Source of the DNA: Rebecca billardiae RCC1528
Taxonomy: Eukaryota > Haptophyta
Assembly: GCA_965240325.2 (NCBI GenBank)
Contig: OZ251246.1
Span: forward strand, 868,001-932,000
DNA length: 64,000 nt
Reading direction: 5' to 3'
Positions 12,159 through 23,345 of the stretch are shown here, piece by piece. Under the pieces are notes generated by a model. It had not been told where the DNA came from and searched no databases. It saw only the letters and a list, made by a program, of their open reading frames with translations. A program made the position numbers and the translations under genes. The first letter of the stretch is position 1; every line of letters starts with the position of its first letter.

Positions 12159-14302
12159 GTCGCGGCGCGCGCGCAGCCCTGGCAGTGCCACTCGCCTGGC
12201 GGAAGCAACTTCGGGTCGAGGCCGAGGCACTCGGTGTGGTACCCGCCGTCGCACGCGTCGCACAGCAGCATCGTGAGCCGCTCGCACTCGCGCGAGCCTG
12301 CGCGCGAGCACGCACGCGCGCGCGCGCGCGGGTGCACGCGCGGCGCCGCGGGGGCGCGCGCGCGCGGCGGGCGGCACCGTGCGCGGTGTGAGCGCGCCGA
12401 CGCGGTGCGAGGCGCGAGGCGCGCTCGGCGGCGGTGGGCGGCTCGGGCGGCACAGCCGGGGTTCGGGTTTTCCCCGCCGCAGTGCGCCCCTGCGCCTGCC
12501 ACCTCGGGAGGGTGGGTCGCGGGGGCAGCCGCAGCGCCCCTGCACCCGACACACGCACACGCACACGCGCGCGCACCGCACAGCGTGCACGCGATCGCGT
12601 CCACGTCCTCGTCGATCGGGTCGCCGTCCGCGTCGAGGCGCACGCGGAGTTGCGCCTCGTGCACGCCGCCGCGCCGCCGCTTCCGCGCGCCGCCGCCGCC
12701 GCCGCGCGCGCCGCGCCCGCGCCCGCCGCCCGCGCCGCCGCCCCTCCGCGGGTTCCATTCCGCGTCGCTGCCGGACGACTCGTCGTCGTCGGCCGCGCGC
12801 AGCGCGCGCGCGAGCTGCGCGGCGTGTGAGGCCCCGAGCGCGTTGGTCGGCAGCAGCGCGTCCGCGGGCTGCCAGTGCCCAGCGCGCGCCTGCGCGCGCG
12901 GCAGCGGCGCGGCAGGCGGACGGTTCGCGCGCCGGCGCGCGGTCAGCGTGCGCGGCGCGGCGCGGCGCGCGGCTGGGCGGACGCGCGCGCGCGCCGCGCC
13001 GAGCGCGCGGACGCGCGCACACGCGCGCCGCGCCGAGCGCGCCGCGCCGCGCGCGCCGCGCCGCGCGCGCGCCTGCATCGAAATCTCGACACAGTCGATC
13101 AGCTCGGAGTGGCGGCACGTGCCCAGCTCGCCCAGCGGCAGGAGCGCGCAGCCCGCGCGCGCCGCCGCATCCGCGCACGCGCGCGAGCGCGAGGCGCGCG
13201 CGGATGCGCGGCTCGGCGGCGGCGGCGCGCTCGGCGGCGGCGGCGCCGCGGGCGTCAGATCGATAGTGCAGAGCTCGGGCGGCGGCGGTGGGCCCCAGAG
13301 CGCGTGCGCGGCGCTCGCGCACGCGCCGAGCTCGCGCCACGGGACCGGCCCGTCGCAGTGCGCCGAGGCCGCGCCCGCACCGCCCGCCGCATCCCCGCGC
13401 GGCGCGCGTGTCGCCACCGCCGCCGCCGCCGCGCCGCCCGCGGCCGCCGCCGCGCTGCCGCGCGCGGCCGCTGCCGCCGCTGCCGCCGCTGCCGCCGCGC
13501 CGCCGCCCGCCGCCGCCGTGGGAGGGACGGCTCTGGACGCCTGCCACGAGCCTCGGATGATCGACTTGTGCAGCTCGAACGCGCAGAGCGACGCGAGCGA
13601 CGGCCGCGGCGAAGGCGGCGGCGGCGGCGCTGCGGCGGGTGCCTCTGCGCGCGCCTCCGCCGCCTCCGCCGCCGCGGGCGCCGCCTCCGCCGCCGCGCTG
13701 CCGCCTGGCCGCGCGCGCGCGGCGGCTTCTTGCCTGGGCCCGGCAAGCTCTCGGCCTGCGAGCGCGAGGAAGCGGTCGAAGAGCATCTCCTCCGCGCCGT
13801 GGGGCACCTGCCGCGCGTGCGCGCACACCGCCTGCGCGAACGCCGCGAAGTTGCCGCCGTGCGGGCCGGCAGCTCGGATCGCTCGGCGCGCGCGCTCGCC
13901 CACGCACGCGACGAGCCCGGCGTCTGTGTGAGCGTGCAGGGGCACGGCGGTGGGCGCGGGCCCGGCGCGGCCGGCGCGCCCGCCGGCCGCGCGGCCGCGC
14001 CTCGCCGCCCTGCCGCCCTTCCCCCGTCCCCCGCCGCCCGCCAGCGCGCTCTCCAGCGCCGTGCCGCGCGTGAGCGACCGCAGCGCTTCGGCCGGCAGCG
14101 GCAGCGGCGCGGCCGCCAGGCAGTCCGCCGCGCGATCGTCCGCGAGCCAATAGGTGAGGCCGAGCTCGGGGACGGCGGCGGGGTGTGCGTGCGGGGGCGC
14201 GCGCGCGCGCGGCGTGGGCTCGGCGCCGCCGCCGACGACGACACCGCCGCCGCCCTCCGCTGCAGGCGCGTGCCCGCCCTCGCCGTCCGCGCGCGCGCCC
14301 GC

Positions 14303-14378
<76 letters not shown>

Positions 14379-17278
14379 ACGCCGTCGTCCCAGCCGCGGC
14401 CTCCGCCTTGCCAGCCGAGCCGGCGCGCGAGCGCGCGCACCTCCGCGTCCTGCAGCGGCTGGTCGTCGTGCGCGTCGATCGCCACCACCAGCCTCCGCGC
14501 GTTCTCCCACGCGAGGACCGAGTCGAGCCGGTGCGCCGCCACAAGCCACGCGGCGCGCGCCGTATCTGCGCGCGGCCGGCCAACAATGCTGTGCTGGAGG
14601 ACGCGCGCGCGCCCGCGCGCCGCGGCGTGCAGCGCGCCGAGCAGCGAGGCGCGCGCGCCGGTGGGCGCGTCGACGTGCACGACGAACTCGCAGCCCGGGA
14701 ACGCCGCCTGCTTCGAGCGCACCAGCTCGAGCAGACACGACGCATACCAATCGAACGAAGTCTCGAAAGGGCCGCGGTCGGAACTGCATGCCGCGCCGAC
14801 AGGCACACGCGCGGACGCGGCGGGGGCGCCGCCGCCGCCGCCGCCGCGGCTCGCGCCCGCGCTCGCGTCGAAGAGCGAGAGCGCGAAGAGCGCCGGGTTG
14901 TACGCACGCAGCGCGGCGCACAGCCGCGCGCTCCCCAGCACGCGCGCCGCCTCGCTGCCACGGAGCGCGAGCGCGCTCGGCGGCGGCAGCGCGCCCGCCG
15001 CCTCCGCGCGCGCAAGGGCGGCGCCGAGCGCGAGCCGGAGGCCGCTCAGGGCGTCCAGCCCGGCCTGGCGGACGCACAGCGCGGCGAGGGAGGCGAGGGC
15101 GAGGGCGAGCGCGGGCGGGCAGCGCGCCTCGACACCGCCCGCTCGGCGCGCGCCGCCGCAGCCGCCGCCGCCCTCGGCGCCCTCGCCGCCCGGCTCGCCA
15201 CCGCCACACGCGCCGGGCGCTGGCGCGCGGCCAGGCGGTGGCGCAGCGGCGGGGGGCCCCGCTGCGCGCCGCGCGGGCCCAGGGCGCGCCTCCGCCTCCG
15301 CCTCGTCCTCCTCCTCCAGCGCGAGCAGGACGACGGCGCGCCCCGCGCCGCGGGCGGCCTGCGCGGCCGCGCCCGCGCGCGCCAAGGCAGTGTACAACTG
15401 CTGTGTGTGCGCCGTGGGCGCTCCGGCGCGAGGACCGGCGCGGCGCGCGGGCGCGCGCCCCGCGCCCCGGAACCAGCGCGCCGGCACGGCCAGGGGCGGC
15501 CCGAGCTCGCCGCCGGCGGCGCGGACCGCGCGCTCCAGCGACGCAGCGTGCGGCGGGGCCGCGCGCCCGCCCTCATGCGCCGGTGCGCGCGGCCATGGCG
15601 ACTCCGGCGGCGCGGCGGACGGCGCGCACGCCCGCGGAGGCGCCGCGCCGCGCTCGGCGGCGACGACATAGCATGGGATGACGACGACAGCGCTGGCGGC
15701 AGCGGCCGGCGCCGCCGCCGCGGTCGCTGGCGCGCCGGTCGCGACTGCCGCCGCCGCGCCCGCCGCGGCGGGCGCCTCGGCGGGTGCCACGGAGCTGACA
15801 GCGCACCGCCGCTCGGCCGCGGCCGCGGCGCCCGCCTCGGCCGCGCGCGCGAGCAGTGCGCGCAGTTGCGCCGCCAGGCCAGCTTCGGCCTCATCCGCCT
15901 CCGCCTCCGCCTCCGCCTCCGCCTCCGCCTCCGCCTCCGCCTCCGCCTCCGCCTCCGCCTCCGCCTCCGCCTCCGCCTCCGCCTCCGCCTCCGCCTCCGC
16001 CCCCGTCCCGCCGCCAGCCTCGCCATCGCTGCCACGCGCCGCCGCGGCTGCGGGCTGCGACGCCGGCGGCGCGGGCAGGGCGGCGTCGCGCAAGGCGCGC
16101 GGGGAGAGTCGCAGAGTGAACACCGACCCCAGCTCTGCCGCCCAGCTGTGCGCACAGAGCGCAACGGGCGCGGGCTGCTGTGCGCCTGCGCCGCACCCGC
16201 TGAGTGCGGCGCCGAGCGCGTGCGCGTATGCGCCGGGAGAGCCATCGGCGCTGCCGCCGCACGCCGCGGCGCCCTCGCCCTCCGCCCGTGTGCGTGTGCC
16301 GCCCGCCCAACCCGCCGCCTCCGCCTCCGCCTCCTCCTCGTCCTCACTGCTGCACGGATCCCGCAGCAGCTGGTGAGCGCCGGCACTCGGGGAGGCGGGC
16401 GGCGGCGGCGGCGGCGGTGTGGCGGGCGCCGCGCCGTTCGGCAGCCCGCCGCCGAGCGCGCGCGCGAGCACCGGGCGGCTGCCAGCCCGCGCGCCCGGCG
16501 CGCCGGCCGTCACCTCGCTCGCGCCCGGCCTGCCGGCGCGCGCCGCCGCCGAGGGCGCGCCTGCTGGGCCGGCGCTCGAGGCCCGCTGCTGCTCGGCTGC
16601 TGACGGTCGGACTGGGCTTGGCTCAGAGCAGCCGCGCTCGCTGGCGTAGCCGCCGGTGGGCGCGGCGGAGGTCGGCGCCACCGCCGGGCGCGGGAACATG
16701 GCGGGCGCGAGCGGCTGCGCACACGACGGCGGGATAGCGTCTGCGGGCGGCGCGGCGGCGGCGGCAGGGGCGGCGGCGGCGGCGACGACGGCGGCGGCCG
16801 CTGGATCGGCCGCGGCAGCTGCCCCGGGCGCCATGCCCGCCTGGCCGGGCTCGGAGGCGCCGTCCGCGCTGTCGAGCTCGGGCGGCGAGCAGCTTGCGCG
16901 CACATCGCCCGCGGTGGTCGCGCCCGGCCGCGCGCTCCCCGTGGCTGGGCGCTTGCCAGCGCGCGGCGAGCGCGGCGTGCGCTTGGCCGGCGTGCGCTTG
17001 CGCGCCGGCTTGGCCGTCCCAGCCGGCGGCTGATCGGCGACGGCGAGAGCTCCTGCGGCGCCCTCGCACGCGCCCGCCATCGCTGTGCCCTCGTCCGCAG
17101 CCGAGTCCGGCGCGCGCGGCGTACACCCGCCGCCTTCGGCTTGGTCGGCGCGGTGGCGCGCGTGGAGGACGACCGTTGGCCGCGCGGCGGCGAAGGACGC
17201 GACGGCCTGCGGGTGCGCGGCTGCGGCGTTCACCGCCACCGCCACGGCGAGCAGCTCACGCCGCTGCTCGGTCTCCAT
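10805..17278 (-). CDS. Giant PHD-finger protein with an unassigned DxDD-type domain
   Basis: The frame is open for 2,157 codons from METEQRRELL at 17278. Two introns are likely: 12576-12298 (GTGCGC...CGCAG, 279 nt) and 13072-12890 (GC...AG, 183 nt). Both are multiples of three and stop-free. Removing them leaves about 2,003 residues. The first intron splits a C4HC3 PHD finger: CTLC, then LLCDACDGGYHTEC and WHCQGC follow it. PHD fingers read histone H3 tails, so a chromatin role is likely. Earlier in the protein (about 836-950) is a globular domain with FDWYASCLLELVR, CEFVVHVDAP and LVVAIDAHDDQPLQ. Its acidic IDAHDD could bind metal as in GT-A folds, but I do not recognise the family. A CxxC pair (PCPFC, LQCARC) lies near the C-terminus. 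Low-complexity runs include (EA)n, poly-Gly and poly-Gln. A second gene fused by prediction is possible. Confidence 0.65.
12112..12158 (-). repeat. CAG trinucleotide array encoding poly-Gln
   Basis: About 16 CAG codons on the coding strand, directly after the PHD finger (WHCQGCARAATQ). A shorter array encoding six Gln lies at 11456-11472. Confidence 0.95.
14306..14377 (-). repeat. GGC array encoding poly-Gly
   Basis: About two dozen tandem GGC codons on the minus strand interrupt the unassigned domain region of the PHD protein, between RGWDDGV and EAGARADGEGG. Confidence 0.93.
15896..16002 (-). repeat. Hexanucleotide array encoding (Glu-Ala)n
   Basis: A perfect or near-perfect GAGGCG hexamer repeat, about 17 units, encodes an alternating Glu-Ala run at residues about 426-461 of the PHD-finger protein. 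The phase is such that every unit is in frame. Confidence 0.93.
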
Positions 17279-17530
17279 CTCCTGCCGGGAGGCGAGGCTC
17301 CTGCCGGCAGGCTGCGCGGTCGATCGGCCGCGCTGCGCACACGCAAGTGAAAGTGCTGCAGCCGAGACAAGCGGACCCGCATTTTCATTTTCATTTCGAT
17401 CGTTCGTGCGAGTGCAAGTCCGGAAGCCTCGCGGCGGCGGCTTTCGTCAAGTGCACCGAACACGCGGCGGGCGCGCGGCGGCCGGCCGCTCACTCGGTCG
17501 GATTCTTGGGCGCGCATCACGTGGCCGTCA
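17279..17530. promoter_or_regulatory. Putative bidirectional promoter, PHD gene / carrier
   Basis: The starts of the minus-strand PHD gene (17278) and the plus-strand carrier gene (17531) lie 252 bp apart. The interval contains a lower-GC, T-rich patch at about 17381-17398 (two cattttcattt-type repeats) next to cgatcgttcg. A shared promoter is inferred from the arrangement alone. Confidence 0.4.
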
Positions 17531-18650
17531 ATGGCCGCCGACGCGCCGGCGGCGCCGAATCAGATGGCGAGCGACGCGGCGAGCACGGGGCTCGTGGGCA
17601 GGATGCCCCGGCGCAGGTCGTCCATCAAGCGCCCGATGACGCCGGAGCAGCAGGCGATCAACATCGGCCTCGCGGGCATCGGCGGCGTGATCGCACAGTT
17701 TGCGACGCACCCGTTTGAAACGACGATGGTGCGGCAGCAGCTCGCGGGCTCGCTGGCGGAGGGCGGCAATATGCTCTCGATGAGCCGGCGGATCGTGGAC
17801 GCCGAGGGCATCACCGCCCTCTGGCGCGGGTACAGCGCCGCCGCGATCCGCGAGATCTTCTACTCCTCCCTCCGCTTCGGGCTGTATGAGCCGATCAAGA
17901 CGGTGCTGCAGGCCGACCCGAGGCACTACGGCGGCGACGCGACGAAGGTGCCGTTCTGGAAGAAGATGCTCGCGGGCTGTGCGGCGGGGAGCATCGGCTC
18001 GGCCATCGCCTCGCCCACCGACCTGCTCAAGACGCGCATGCAGCGCGAGACCACCCTCCCGCCGCGCTCGATCGGCTGCCACCTGCGCGAGATCTGCAAG
18101 GAGCCGCCCGGCCTGCCGTTCAACCTGTACCTGGGCGCGGGCGCGACGATCACGCGCGCGGCGATCCTGGGCGGGACGAAGATGGCCGTGTACGACACGT
18201 GCAAGGTGTTCATGAAGTACACCGTCGGCCTCTCCGAGCGCCGCTCGTGGGCGGAGAAGGTGCTGGGCGTGCAGCTCGGAGCGTCCGTCTTCACTGGGCT
18301 CGCGGTCACAGCCACCACCTCGCCCTTCACGAACGCGCGCACGCACATCATGAGCCTGCCGCGGGGCACACACACGAGCATGGCGGCGTGCATGCTCGAC
18401 ATCGTGCGCACCAAGGGCCCGCTCGGTGCGTGCCGCCGGCGCCCAACACGTCCAGGCGCGCGCGCGCGTGCCGTCGGCCGCGCGGCTCACCGCGCCGCCC
18501 CGCTCCCCTCATGCCCCGGCGCGCCGCTCGGTCGCACCAGGGCTGTACGCCGGCTTCGGCGCGCAGTGGGCCCGCTTCGGCCCGTACGCGATCATCCAGT
18601 TCATCGCGTGGGAGAAGCTGCGAGAGCTCTGCGGCATCCAGCCCATCTGA
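17531..18650 (+). CDS. Mitochondrial carrier family (SLC25) protein
   Basis: A 334-residue solute carrier of the inner mitochondrial membrane, in two exons (17531-18425 and 18541-18650). The 115-bp intron (GTGCGT...CCAG) joins TKGPLG to LYAGFGAQWARFGPYAI in correct phase. Three carrier repeats are visible. Their signatures are HPFETTMVRQQ in repeat 1, SPTDLLKTRMQ in repeat 2 and SPFTNARTHIM in repeat 3. Only repeat 2 has the full Px[DE]xx[KR] motif; repeat 1 has Met in place of the basic residue and repeat 3 has Thr in place of the acidic one. RAAILGGTKMAVYDTCK resembles the dicarboxylate/oxoglutarate/UCP branch. The transported substrate is not certain. About 45 extra N-terminal residues could be a presequence. 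Confidence 0.9.
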
Positions 18651-18815
18651 TTGCACGCGTGTAGGACAACATCATATACATATCAGAGACGCCCGCGCTG
18701 CGATTGCGCTGCGGAGTGCGGATGATCCGCGACTGCTGACATACAATTATGATCACGACCGAGCGACCGATATTCACCGCGCGCCGCGGGCGCGAGCGAC
18801 CCATATATATATTGG

Positions 18816-18818
<3 letters not shown>

Positions 18819-18854
<36 letters not shown>
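18819..18854. repeat. AC dinucleotide microsatellite
   Basis: About 18 AC units, followed within 20 bp by TA arrays (18873-18889 and 18902-18964) and a CT array (18972-19009). Together they form a compound microsatellite block just downstream of the carrier gene. Confidence 0.95.
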
Positions 18855-18858
<4 letters not shown>

Positions 18859-18900
18859 ATACGACATATACATATATATATATATATATGCGTAGTATTA

Positions 18901-19016
<116 letters not shown>

Positions 19017-20910
19017 GGGGGGCCAAACCGCCCATTTGAAAAAGAAAATCAAAGCCGCGGCGCATTTTCGCTCCACCCTCGGCCTTTTGGGGTGGCGCGG
19101 AGCCTTTTTCTCGGACCTCGCTCAAAAATCGAGCTCCGACGCCTTCGGGCGCTCAGAGCTCGGTTTCGCTCGAGCACGAGCGGCCGGAGGCAGTGGACCG
19201 CCGCGCGCTCGCGTCCCATGAGACGCCGAGATGGTCTCGGGCGCGCGCGCGCGTGACGCTGGTGGGCGCTTCTGACCCTTGTTTTTGCGCCACCAGCGGC
19301 TCACCACCCGGTTCTTGGCCACCTCGCGCCGTGCGCGGCGCGCGTCGGCCGGCTTGCATTGTCGCGCTGCGTACGCCCGTCACGCTACCGCTCCTTGTGG
19401 CTCAAGATCAACTCGCCCCGGCGAGATCGATACTCGCCCCAAGTGTTCATGTGTATCCGTGGATGCCCAGCTCGCCTAACCTGCCCTGCTGGGCCGGAAT
19501 CGCCGTCAGCAGACCGGCGCGGGCTCGCGCACAACACCTCCACGGAGCCCGCAACTGTCATGTTCCGCTCGTAGGGCCCGTGTTTGCACCTGCCGTGGCA
19601 CTTGCGATGGTCAGCACGTTGGGTATGGGTCACACGTGCCCCCAGATGGCGTCGGGGCGCCTCCCATTCGCCTCTCAGGACGTCGCGGACGTGCTCGCAG
19701 GCAGCGGATGGCTCATTCGACAGGTCCGACGTGCACTCGACCGTGCCTGCAAGCGCGCCCCTGCGACGCGCATGCCTGCAGAAGCAGATGCAGATGGGCC
19801 CCCATGCACCCTGGTGCGCCCAAGACCGGCGGGAGCGTCAGAGACCGTCGCAATCTTGACACCTTGCACACGCCGGCGCTTGCCGTTGGGCCCCGCGCAG
19901 CCAGCCAGGAGCACCAAACAGCGCCGGATCAGCCTCTGTAGGCCGAATATCCGCCCCAAAGCCCAGAAATAGCGCGGCACAGGGTAGGGCGTACCTATAT
20001 GAATCGATCCTATGCAGCCTGGTTTGGTGCAGAGACGCCAGCCACCACCTGGAGCAGGCGTTTGCTGCCGAATCGCATGCTCGGCACTGTGCCGCACTGC
20101 GACGACGACAGATTTGACCTGCCTCGTAGGTCTCGGCCAGGGAGCGGTGACGGTTGGCTCGAGTGACTTTAAACCTTGACTATGACCGAGAGTACTCCCG
20201 GGCTGAGGACATGGGGCCGGTGCTTTGAGTCCATCATGTCTGCAATACGCCGTACGCATGGCCGTATACACAGTCTGAAAACGTATCTCGCAGCTCGAGA
20301 TCCGACGAGACTGTATTCATCAGCATGGCGGCTATATACACGGTGGGTATGTAACGACCAGTGGCTTCCGGGAAACTACGTGTTTGACAGCCTGCCAGTA
20401 CACAGCCTATATCGCATGTTCGGGGACCTGCTGCTGCTGGGGACTCAGAACAATCTCGCTGAGATGCTCTATCAAAGTGAGGTCGACATGGTCTATATGT
20501 CACATATAAGACGGCCGTTACATGCCGTTTCCAATAAGTTCAGGCTCATTCTAATAGGTAAATATGCTAGCCGTTACGCCCTATATTCAGGGTATGTGCA
20601 CCTGATATTTTTACTTGGCTGGCCCAGACCCCTCCAGAGGGCAAATGATCCAGCCCGAAATCAGCGCTAAACACTCGCTAGGACCAGCGCTCGTAGCCGT
20701 CAGTCACGTCACAGTGCCACTTTGGCCCCCCTAATATATATCATCAGCAGTAGTAGTAGTCTGCGTATCCGTTACCGCCGATTTCCGGGACAACTGATGG
20801 TGCGCCAGGCACGCGCCATGTCACTGTCAGGTGCCAGGCGTGAGGCGGAGCCGTGAGGCGTGACGAACTATAAGTAGTATATTTATTGCAGCATCAGCAT
20901 GTATTTAAGC

Positions 20911-20918
<8 letters not shown>

Positions 20919-20987
<69 letters not shown>
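20919..20987. repeat. TG dinucleotide microsatellite
   Basis: About 34 TG units followed directly by a short TA tract to 21007. Potentially Z-DNA-forming. Confidence 0.96.
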
Positions 20988-20991
<4 letters not shown>

Positions 20992-21304
20992 ATATATATA
21001 TATATATAGTAGTACGCACGCCGTTAGTAGGCGATACTCATCATACCGGGAATACCGGGCGGACCGATCACCGAATTTGGCGGCGCGCGTGTATAGTCAG
21101 CATATTGATGATGATGCAGCAGCAGCGTAGTGACTGCCCGCCACTCCGATGCGGTAGTGACTCTGCGGTCTGCCGACTGCCGAGCGCGCCTGCGCTGCGG
21201 TCCAGTCGTTGCACTCAGCCATGCGGGCTCCACTCCGAGCCACAGGCGGCGTTTGCTCAGGATCGGCTGCATGCCGGCATTGATGCGGCCGATCGCCAAG
21301 CCGC

Positions 21305-22564
21305 TCAAAGTGGCGGCGAGAAGCACCCGGGCGGGGCATCGCCTCCAGAGCCAGTGCCCGTGCTGCCATCGTCCGTCGCGTGCACACGGCGGCGCATGTC
21401 GGCATCATGATGAGAGCGCTGTGGACCCAATAAATGTCGCCCGCCGCTGCGGCTCCCGCACACCGCCTGGTGCACGAGCGAGCGCGGGCGGAGCACGGTG
21501 GACTCGAACGCCTCGCGCCTCGCCGCCGAGCCGCACGGCGGCCTGTCCCGCCGCTCCCGCGCCGCGCCCGTCCGCTCGAACCCGCGCACGGACAGCGCGA
21601 TCCGGAAGTCTCCGGAGCGGTTGGGCCCTGCGCGGTGCACGACGTCGCCGCGGAGGATCACCAGGTCGCCCACGGCGAGCTTCGGCTCTTCGTACGCGGC
21701 GAAGGTGCTGGGCGGGTGCGTGCGCACGACCGCGTCGGACGCGGAGCACTCGCCGTGGCTGTGCACCTCCACGAACGCCCCCGTCTCCTCGCGCGCGCGG
21801 CGCGCCCAGTCGGGGTGTTCGCTCGCGCGCAGGAAGGCCCGGCTGGCGTTGCCGCGTAGCGACGCGCGTGCGTCCGCTGGCAGCGCCGAGAAGGGGAGGA
21901 GCTGCAGGTTGGCGTCCTCGGCGCGGGGCTTGAGCACGGGCATGTAGAAGCTGACGAAGTGCGCCGGCTCGTCGTCCGTGTCGTGCCACGCCCACGAGTC
22001 GTCCTGGTGCCAGTAATCGAATTTCGTGTACAGGGACGATTCGGCGGTGTCGTGCGGCCAGCGCGCGCGCGCGTGGGGGGGCACCTCGCCCGTGACGAAG
22101 TACATGGATACCTCCGGGAGGCAGCTTGGCGAGGAGGGCGTCGGCGTGCCCGCACGACGGGCGCGGGGCGCCGGATCGACGGGTGGGCAGGCGCCGCGCA
22201 GCGTGTCGGGCACGAGAGCGGTCTGGTTTGAGAGCGCGATGCGCCGCATGAGTGCGCGCAGCCCGCGCCGCGCGTCACGGACGGCATCGTTGTCGAGTGC
22301 GTGGAACGGCGTCTTGGGGAAGGCGAAGAAGGTCTCCATCCAGTTCGCGCTGACCGAATCACCCCACGCGGCCGCCCCCTGCGAGACAAAGTCGCGGACG
22401 ACGACGTACCCATCAGTGTCCAGTCGTCGCAGGTTCGGCGGCCGCCATCGTGCGTCGTTGATGGCAAAGCGCCACGGACGACGAGACGGGGCGTATGATG
22501 TGCTCGCGAGGCCAAGGATGATCGAGATCCCCAGCGCGCCAGCGCGCAGAGCGAGCGTGCGCAT
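21305..22564 (-). CDS. Phytanoyl-CoA dioxygenase (PhyH) family protein, secreted type
   Basis: A 419-residue iron/2-oxoglutarate oxygenase. The N-terminus (MRTLALRAGALGISIILGLA, cleavage near SYA) looks like a signal peptide. The HxD pair lies in KFDYWHQDDSWAWHD (H about 186). The third iron ligand and 2OG-binding residue lie in GDLVILRGDVVHRAGPN followed by FRIALSVRG (about 300-325). RRLDTDGYVVVRDFV near residue 50 is the typical first strand of PhyH proteins. The last ~80 residues are basic and unstructured (to GGDAPPGCFSPPL). The substrate is unknown; this family hydroxylates lipids and small molecules. One exon suffices. Confidence 0.82.
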   Translation of the reverse strand: MRTLALRAGALGISIILGLASTSYAPSRRPWRFAINDARWRPPNLRRLDTDGYVVVRDFVSQGAAAWGDSVSANWMETFFAFPKTPFHALDNDAVRDARRGLRALMRRIALSNQTALVPDTLRGACPPVDPAPRARRAGTPTPSSPSCLPEVSMYFVTGEVPPHARARWPHDTAESSLYTKFDYWHQDDSWAWHDTDDEPAHFVSFYMPVLKPRAEDANLQLLPFSALPADARASLRGNASRAFLRASEHPDWARRAREETGAFVEVHSHGECSASDAVVRTHPPSTFAAYEEPKLAVGDLVILRGDVVHRAGPNRSGDFRIALSVRGFERTGAARERRDRPPCGSAARREAFESTVLRPRSLVHQAVCGSRSGGRHLLGPQRSHHDADMRRRVHATDDGSTGTGSGGDAPPGCFSPPL

Positions 22565-23345
22565 TGCTCAGCTGCCACCGCGGCACGTCGCCGCAGGGCG
22601 TGCGTCGAGCGATAAAAATAGTCGCTCCCCGCCGCCGGCTGTGGTGGCACACAACCGGAGGAGACTGACGACAGATTCTATTACGAACTATGATGACGGT
22701 AATGTCGTTCCAGTAGCAAGTACTGACATGCAGGCCAGCATGCGCGGCGGGGTGGGCATCAGTGCCGGCCCCGGCCCGCAAACGCAAACAGCCGGACGCC
22801 CCGGCCCACGCAGCTGATGCGCCAGCAAACCCTGCTCCGGGCAACAGAACCCTGCCGCCGGCTTTGAGGCCGACACGCCACACTGGGGCACATATCACCT
22901 GAGGGCCAGGCCTTCAGTGTGATAAGCTACCCCAGTCATGCCGCTTGATACACGCCTTCCCCAACCGACAGTGGGGCTCTACATTCCCTACTACATCCTC
23001 ATCCTGTCGGCGCGCTGTCGCATCGGCGCCCAGTCGGCGAGTTCGGACGACGACGTTTTGTGGACGACGGTGGGGCGAGGACGACGGGCGCTGGCGCGCC
23101 GCGAGGCGGCCGCAGCCCTCGTCCAGGCCTCGCAGGCGGACGGCTGAACGATTTTTTCCGGCGGCGCTACCATCGGCGACGGCTTCATGGGCGGTGACAG
23201 TTGGCGGGCGTCAATCTCGCCTGCCTGAGCTGTGTGCGTCTCTTATTCTTAGTAAACTGTATGACTTTCAAGATACGGATTCCCGAAGGACGACAAGGAA
23301 AGTGAAGGAACGAAGAAAAGTCAAAAGTGCATAACGAACGGGCCG
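22565..23345. other. Intergenic between PhyH gene and methyltransferase gene
   Basis: These two genes diverge. The interval includes a 69-codon plus-strand frame (22938-23147, ending RREAAAALVQASQADG). Its second half has GC-rich third positions, but no domain or homologue comes to mind, so I do not call it. Bases 23230-23340 are purine-rich and lower in GC and may be the methyltransferase promoter. Confidence 0.4.

Noticed and set aside
12875-16603. 1,242-codon plus-strand Arg/Ala-rich frame
   Set aside because: Shadow of the PHD-finger gene; it has no domain and its composition is that of GC-rich antisense.
19070-19110. ctcggccttttggggt resembles the start of U2 snRNA
   Set aside because: The match stops after about 14 bases; no Sm site or branch-point-recognition sequence follows.
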